NCBI GenBank assembly: GCA_032622095.1 | Contig: CP136068.1 | Location: 114,686,509-114,750,508 of the forward strand | Length of the DNA stretch: 64,000 nucleotides | Source: Siphonodentalium dalli | Taxonomy: Eukaryota > Mollusca > Scaphopoda > Gadilida > Siphonodentaliidae | Reading direction: 5' to 3' | In this document: in pieces, positions 57,894 through 64,000 of the stretch | Layout of the letters: every line of letters begins with the position of its first letter | How positions within the stretch are numbered: the stretch's first letter is position 1 | Program-made: the position numbers and the translations under genes | Notes under the pieces: generated by a model | Told to the model about the DNA's origin: nothing | The model's database searches: none | Seen by the model: the letters and a program-made list of their open reading frames with translations, nothing else

Positions 57894-58264
57894 GCAACAA
57901 ATAATATTAATTCATGTGGAATCAAATGCAGCAGACTAGCATTGGGTATTTCAGATGTACAGGGGGTATGCTACTTCGTTTCTGCGGGGAAATGACTTCG
58001 TCGCTGCGTTGAGAACCAAAGTCACATAAGTATGCATTATCTCCCACAACTACAAAAGATCTCTCATAGTTAGGCTATGCAACAAATAATATTCATTCAT
58101 GTGGAATCAAATGCAGCAGACTAGCAGGGGGCATTTCAGATGTACAGGGGGTAAGCTACTTCGTTTCTGCGGGGAAATGACTTCGTCGCTGCGTTGAGAA
58201 CCAAAGTCACATATGTATGCCTTAATTTCCACAACTACAAAAGATCTCTCATAGTTAGACTACT
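57894..58264. repeat. 185 bp direct tandem duplication
   Basis: Two copies beginning GCAACAAATAATATT (57894, 58079), with over 90% identity by eye, containing CTTCGTTTCTGCGGGGAAAT. It may be part of the retrotransposon's 3' non-coding region or LTR. Confidence 0.88.
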
Positions 58265-60910
58265 GTATTCAGTCTACTTCAATATACCACTCGATTCTAC
58301 TTTCATTGTAAATCTCGCGGAGACAAATATAGTTTCTTACATAAAGGCGCGAAAAAGAAAAAAAAATATTTATCTCATTTCAGCAGTCTCATATGCATCA
58401 TACAACAAATAAAACTTTTAACTTAGTTTGAGTACTTCACTACTGAAAGGTACCAGGAAGTTTCAGTTCACAGGCAATAGACCTATCAACATAGTTCAAC
58501 TCACTATGTATATGCAACTTTATATGTTCCAAATTTCTTGTTCACAGTTTTTTTTTATTTGCACTCTTTTTGGTGGCGCCACCCATATACATGTATGTTT
58601 GACTAATATATCTTTCTTACAGCTCTATCCTGATCAGGTTGTAAATATATTCATTTGCACATTGCACGTTGCACACTGACAAACTAACCCTACACAGCGC
58701 TGCGTTCATTGGTTTATGCCAGTATGTACCACATTGGGTCTTTCATGAACATATTACTGCTGCTATTTTTCTATCACACAGGCACTACAAGAATATAGAG
58801 AAAGATGACTCAACGGAGAACAAAAACACAGGATTGCAAGACAAGGCTACAATGAGGATACGAGGTTCAACACAGATAATTGCAGATTCAAGGAAAACAC
58901 AAGGTTTCAAGGACAAAAACCAAGATGCAGGATTTGTGTGCGGATTAGACTCAAAAGTAAAAATGACATGGGACTCAAAAGAAGAGACAGGATTCAAGGA
59001 TAAGCAGGAGGAAGCAGATGTTGAAAGAAGAGGACACATGATTAAAGAGGAAGGATACAGGATTAAAGAAGAGGATACACGACTAAGGATTACGAGACAT
59101 AGGATTAAAGAAGGATTACAAGACATAGGACTAAATAAGATAGTTACTACCGGATAAAAGGCGCTGCAGATACTAGGATAAAATGAAACATTCATGGAGA
59201 AGACCCAAGGGGATGACAATCATTATAATTATGGCATGGACTTGTACATAGACAAACTGGATCTACATCTGTTAACCCATACCCTGATGCATCATCATAT
59301 TGTAAATTCATATCATTACTGTTCACCATTTATCAGTATAATAGCGTGCATGTATATTGTTATTGGCATTTATTATTCACAATTAATTATCAGCTGCAAT
59401 CCTGCACTCCAATTAATAAGAAAGTTGAACCCGGAGGTCTCAACAAAGTGGACAGGGGCGTATATGACAGACCAGATTCGATAGTAAATAACTGTTTTCT
59501 AAATTATATTATTTACTATCAGAAATAATGGGTTTGTTGCATACGAACTAGAATAAGACCTGAGATGTCATTTAGAGGCAACATTATAAAACATAATAAT
59601 TAAATTACTCCTTTGTTCATTAAGTCACAGTAACAATACAGCTTGTATTCAAACCACTTCTTAATTACATGGCCTACAGGTTCAGACGACTTGAACCTGT
59701 TAATTAATGAATGGCACAAAGAGGTGTTAATAGAATCTCAACCAATTAACCATAAAGGGCTCAATTAACTTGATTATCAAATGAGCCTCTGGCATGAGGA
59801 GGTGACATAATGATTCATATATTGACCAACCACTGCCTTCTTAAAAAGAAATAAATACTTATATTTTACAATGATGAGGACAATTAGTGGCAGCTAGGAT
59901 ATACACTTGGATGCAAGGAGTGCAGCAGACAATTCAACATGGAACTAGAGAGCTATAATTTGAAGTTAAGTAATATAGACATATTCAATACTTATCACCT
60001 ATTCAAGAATGTTACTATAACATGATGGTTTAATTGTTACCTAGTATATATATTAACATTAGTGCTAGTTGCAGGTTTTTATCATATATATTACCTATCT
60101 CAATCTCATTCCAATATGTATGAATTATTACTCCAGATTGATTATCATTTCACATTATCTAGCTTGGTAGAGATGTATCGCATGTGAACATTAGAATGAA
60201 GCATTGTATAAGGTCCTACTACTAAAAGGGGTCCCCAGGATGATGTTTCTGAACATGATATTTCATATATGTCTCATATGAGTAGGATAAGATGGAGCCA
60301 AGTACATGGCCCAATGCCTCTGGGAAGAACAGTGATTCCCACCATGATATAGCGTGAAACCACATGCTTGACAATACAAGTATTTGCCAAAATGGGGCAG
60401 TATAAATCATCAATTATATCTCAATAATGTTAGCCATTCATGGCGGTGTTCAATATGCTACTTCAGCAAATCTAGCCACATGCGGCGTTGTGTAATATGA
60501 ATTACATTTTCATGATTCTAGCCAAATATACATGACTACATAAAGTATTCCACTGCGATCAACCTAACTATAGTCGACAGTGACACTTCAATAAGTAAAC
60601 TTATACATTGCTAATAATCATGATCAACTGCGTCATACATACTACTACTCATGTTATTTCATATATATATTGCTCGATGCTTAAAAGGAATAACGTAGGT
60701 GAATTATACCATTCTTATGCATGTTATATTGATGCCCTGTTACTTTAATTTATTGTTCATGTTCATCCCATCATAACATATGCATCAGGGTACATATTAT
60801 ACATATCAGAATATAGAAGTGAATTCAGACCAGGTGTTGTTAGTATTACTTTCTGAAAGTCCCCGGTCCTCTCATAGTTTACTAAAGCTCTATTGCTAAT
60901 TCCCCACAAT
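58265..60910. other. No supported feature
   Basis: A 162-codon frame at 58669-59157 is low-complexity (repeated GGATTAAAGAAG-type strings, Lys/Glu-rich) and lacks a recognisable domain. No splice-bounded EHHADH exon was found on the minus strand. Confidence 0.5.
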
Positions 60911-60949
60911 TTATAAATCAACAATCCAAATTAATATATGGAGCAAATT

Positions 60950-63110
60950 CAAGTTCGTGATATTAGCCTCTGGCACAAAGTAATTTCCACTACTAAATCT
61001 TGTATCATGTGTATGCATTTGATTTACTGAATTGAAGTCTTGTAGCAAGTAAGATGGATTGGCACTTGTCCTAGCTTTATGCAGAAGTAGCAGAATTCTA
61101 TTTTCAACTCTATATTTTACCGGTAACCATTTTACTTCTCTAAACTCTTTAACCGTAATTCTGTGACGAGCTTTCAAATCCAAAATAAATCTAATCATTT
61201 TGTTTTGTGCTACTTGTAGTTTGTTTTTATAGGTGGCACCAAGACCAAAATACCAAGCTAAGTTGGCATAATCCATATTTGTGGTCCACTGTGTCAAAAG
61301 CTTTCTGTAGATCAACCAAAACCATGCATTCCTGTATAGAGACCTTTGCTCATATCCTTTCTGATATTATCAACTAAGTGAATCAGGCAAGTCTCGGTTG
61401 AGTAACCTGGGCGGAAACCTGATTGATATTCATACAGAAGGTTCTTCTCTTTGATGTACTTAACGAGAGGCCGATCACGATCGGCAGATGTTTAACCCAT
61501 CCCTTAGCGATAGTAAATTGTTATAATCAGAATCATAATCTTTTAATGTTGAATTATAGAGTATACTGTTATGATATGAAGTAGTATATGGCAAATGTAC
61601 ATAATAACAAGTAATAACACAAATTATTGGAATGTATGAGTCAATATAGAAGGGTTAATATAACGTCTAAACTCTAGAGCCTGTCACCACTATCATAGTA
61701 TAAGCAGTTATATTCATGTTGTTGCAAATTGCCATGTGAGATATCAAAATAATATAATTATTTATTTAATGGAAAAGGTTAAAAGACATGGAATGGGTAA
61801 AAGGGGTTAAATCACCTATCTCTGCCCTGTTTGATCCAATGTAGTCCCATCATCCAAGGACTTAGAGAGCTCCATTGGTCTAGTTAAATAAATTCACATT
61901 AAGTTGTGGTTAATAAGATAGCTAAATCAATTTATCCAATAATTCACTAATTTGTGTCTCTTATACAGAGGGAACATATGAGGGCTATAAATAACTCTCA
62001 ATAAACCATGTCTTTTTATCTCTCTCACAGAGAAGCTGTGAGGCTGAGGTATTCATTAATTGTAAGTTACTTGGGTTATAATTGGATAATTCTTAGTTGA
62101 AAAAGGGCCATATCTCTGGTATAACAAATTGGATCTAACCCATATTCAAACTCGTTCTGTATTTTGAGTTGAGAAACTCATATACCAAATTTGGCTCCTA
62201 TCAGATGAAAAATGGTTGCTTTATCGAAGTATGTGTGAACTATATGTCAAAGGACCATAACTCCATTAAAAAACATCCGATCAAACCCATATTCGAACTC
62301 AATCAGTATGTTGGTCTGAGAACCTCATATACCATATTTGGTTACAATCAGATAAAAAATGTTTGAGTTATGGCAGAATTCATGAATTCTAAGTCAAAAA
62401 AGGGCCATAACTCTGTAAAAAAAAGTCGGATCAAACCCATATTCGAACTCGGTCTGTATTTTGGGCCGAGAAACTCACATACCAAATTTGGTTCCGATCA
62501 GATAAAAAATGTTTGAGTTATGGCAGAATGCGTGAATTCTAAGTCGAAAAAGTTCCATAACTCTGTAAAAAAAAGTCGGATCAAACCCATATTCGAACTC
62601 GATCTGTATTTTGGGCTGAAAACCCCATATACAAAATTTGGTTTTGATAAGGTAGAAAATGTTTGAGTTATCGCATTACACGTAAAGTGTCTACGGACGG
62701 ACAGACGGACGGACAGACGGACGGACAGACGGACGGACAGACGGACGGACAGACGGACGGACGGACGGACGAACGACGAGTGGTCAATCCGGACAACGAC
62801 ACTATGTTTACCATACATGGTATGGGTAAACATAAAAACCTGATTAAAAATTAATCTCTCCATTATTTTGGAAACCACACTCAAAACCGAGACAGGCCTG
62901 TAATTGCCAGTTATTGTTCTATCATTCTTTTTATAAATTGGAACCACTCTGGCTGCTTTGAGGTCACAAGGGAGTATCCCCGTAGATATGGTCAAATTAA
63001 TGATATGTTTAAGTGGCTTCAAGAAGTAATATATACCTTCCTTTAAAAATCTGGCTGGTAAATTGTCAAGGCCAATGGGAATAATGGCCTTGATCCGGAG
63101 ACATGTATTC
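60950..63110 (-). pseudogene. Non-LTR retrotransposon RT fragment, split by an H element
   Basis: The minus strand reads RT motifs GLDNLPARFLKEG, AARVVPIYKK and NYRPVSVLSVVSKIMERL (62850-63110). H copy B interrupts it, and it resumes with LYEYQSGFRPGYSTETCL and VDLQKAFDTVDH, the motif-A region (61275-61460). The rest of the palm is deleted; the C-terminal part (KLQVAQNKMIRFILDL, REVKWLPVKYRVENRI) follows at 60950-61270. It has a frameshift near 61325. Confidence 0.85.
61463..62832. mobile_element. H element copy B, inserted in a LINE
   Basis: Starts ACGAGAGGCCGATCACGATC and ends TATGGGTAAACA, flanked by TA. Contains four units of about 148 bp (from about 62100), then alternating GACGGACGGACA (62692-62772), AGTGGTCAATCCGGACAACG and the terminal hairpin. 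It lacks the TTAA element found in copy A. The surrounding LINE reading frame defines both borders. Confidence 0.88.
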
Positions 63111-63115
63111 ATTTA

Positions 63116-64000
63116 TATGAAATATACATCTTACCTATATTAACATACGGATGTGAAATCATAATACCACATGCTGGGAACTTAAAGAAGCTTGAGGATT
63201 ACCAAAAAAAGCTACTCAAGCATGTCATGTCGTTACCATCTAACACATCAGATCTCGCAGTATACATCTCATATCAGGAACACTACCAGTCGAAGCGCAG
63301 ATCAACATGAAAATGCTAACATTCTATTATAACATCTGCCTACAAGACAACAAATGCATAGAAAAACAGTTAGCCTATCGACAACTACTGATGAAAGATA
63401 TGAACAGCAACAGCTGGTTCGTAGATGTCAAAAAGATATTATTCAAGTATCAACTCCCGGCTCCACTTGACCTCCTAAACCAACCATATACAGGAGCTGT
63501 ATGGAAAAAGATGATGAAGAAAACCATCATCCAGTACGGGAAGCTCTCTATTTCAACCGACACAAAGACAGCCAAGAGTCTTCGCTACCTCAACACTGAT
63601 TCATATCAACCTGGTACACCTCATAAAACTCTAAATATCAAAAGAACAACGACAGTCGAACTACAGAAGACCATCCTGAAGTTGAAATTGGCCACTGATA
63701 CATATATGCTCCAATACCATAGGCATATATTTCGCATCCAAAACTCCAACAGTATCTGCCAATTATGTGACGAAGATGATGTTGAAACCAGGGAACATTT
63801 TTTGCTACACTGCCCAATATTAGAACCGATTAGATCCAAATTCATACCGTCACTAGCAGAAGCAACATCTCAACTACTGAATATCAACTTCCACAACCTG
63901 TCTGATCAGAACAAAATTCAAATCATCATCGATTCCAGTGGTTTTCCATCTAATGAAGAATTCTACACAGCAGCTGAAGCAATATCCAAGAAGATGATAT
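63116..64000 (+). pseudogene. Non-LTR retrotransposon C-terminal region, running off the window
   Basis: Plus-strand translation gives LPILTYGCEIIIPHAGNLKK, KKLLKHVMSLPSNTSD, then after a frameshift near 63270 an open frame to the window end (over 240 codons). That frame includes SGTLPVEAQINMK and CQLCDEDDVETREHFLLHCP, the Cys-Cys-His-Cys tail of LINE reverse transcriptases. The region past 63275 is intact, so it may belong to a younger element. Confidence 0.8.

Noticed and set aside
58669-59157. 162-codon Lys/Glu-rich frame
   Set aside because: Low-complexity, made of degenerate GGATTAAAGAAG-type repeats, no domain, no splice or family support.

Overview
Eukaryotic genomic DNA, most probably from a bivalve mollusc. 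This rests on GT-AG split exons, very long repeat-filled introns, and dispersed elements that combine a 150-190 bp tandem core, a GACG-type microsatellite and a terminal hairpin, an architecture familiar from bivalve genomes. The species cannot be named from sequence alone. No prokaryotic gene organisation is present.

The one host gene recognised is EHHADH, the peroxisomal bifunctional enzyme (enoyl-CoA hydratase / 3-hydroxyacyl-CoA dehydrogenase). It lies on the minus strand from 47843 down to 2518. I could place 17 coding exons with matching splice phases throughout. They cover about 691 residues and end in the peroxisomal signal SKL. The first 20-30 residues (at least one 5' exon) were not found. 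Coding exons occupy about 2.1 kb of a 45 kb span; the rest is intron full of repeats.

Layout by coordinate: 1-2517 is 3' flank/3'UTR with one palindromic MITE. 2518-8300 holds the last three coding exons. 8982-19214 is a 10.2 kb minisatellite of 57 bp units (about 180 copies) inside one intron. 20083-34537 holds eleven exons, with repeats in nearly every intron, including a 20 bp minisatellite of 1.3 kb, a hAT-like element with a perfect 8 bp target duplication, and piggyBac-like TTAA elements. 34600-40340 is dense in nested MITEs, a 192 bp tandem-repeat element and LINE debris. 41043-47843 holds the first four exons found. 48087-51533 contains two large non-autonomous elements. 52970-57590 is a 5'-truncated, inactivated Ty3/gypsy retrotransposon. 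60911-64000 contains two oppositely oriented non-LTR retrotransposon fragments, one split by a mobile element.

Repeat families named here: P (TTAA target, TIR starting CCCTTT, paired 70 bp palindromes; 9 copies), M (TA target, TIR CAGTAATGCCC, whole-element palindrome; 5 copies plus a 1.4 kb relative), F (8 bp target duplication, TIR CAAGCCTTGAAATAG, paired hairpins; about 11 copies) and H (TA target, 148 bp tandem core, GACG microsatellite, terminal hairpin; 2 copies). Two P copies sit exactly at TTAA sites inside older repeats, which fixes their target duplication. I saw no new protein-coding system. The most unusual structures are the intronic 57 bp array with its higher-order duplication, the double-hairpin MITEs, and a tandemly duplicated splice acceptor in EHHADH.
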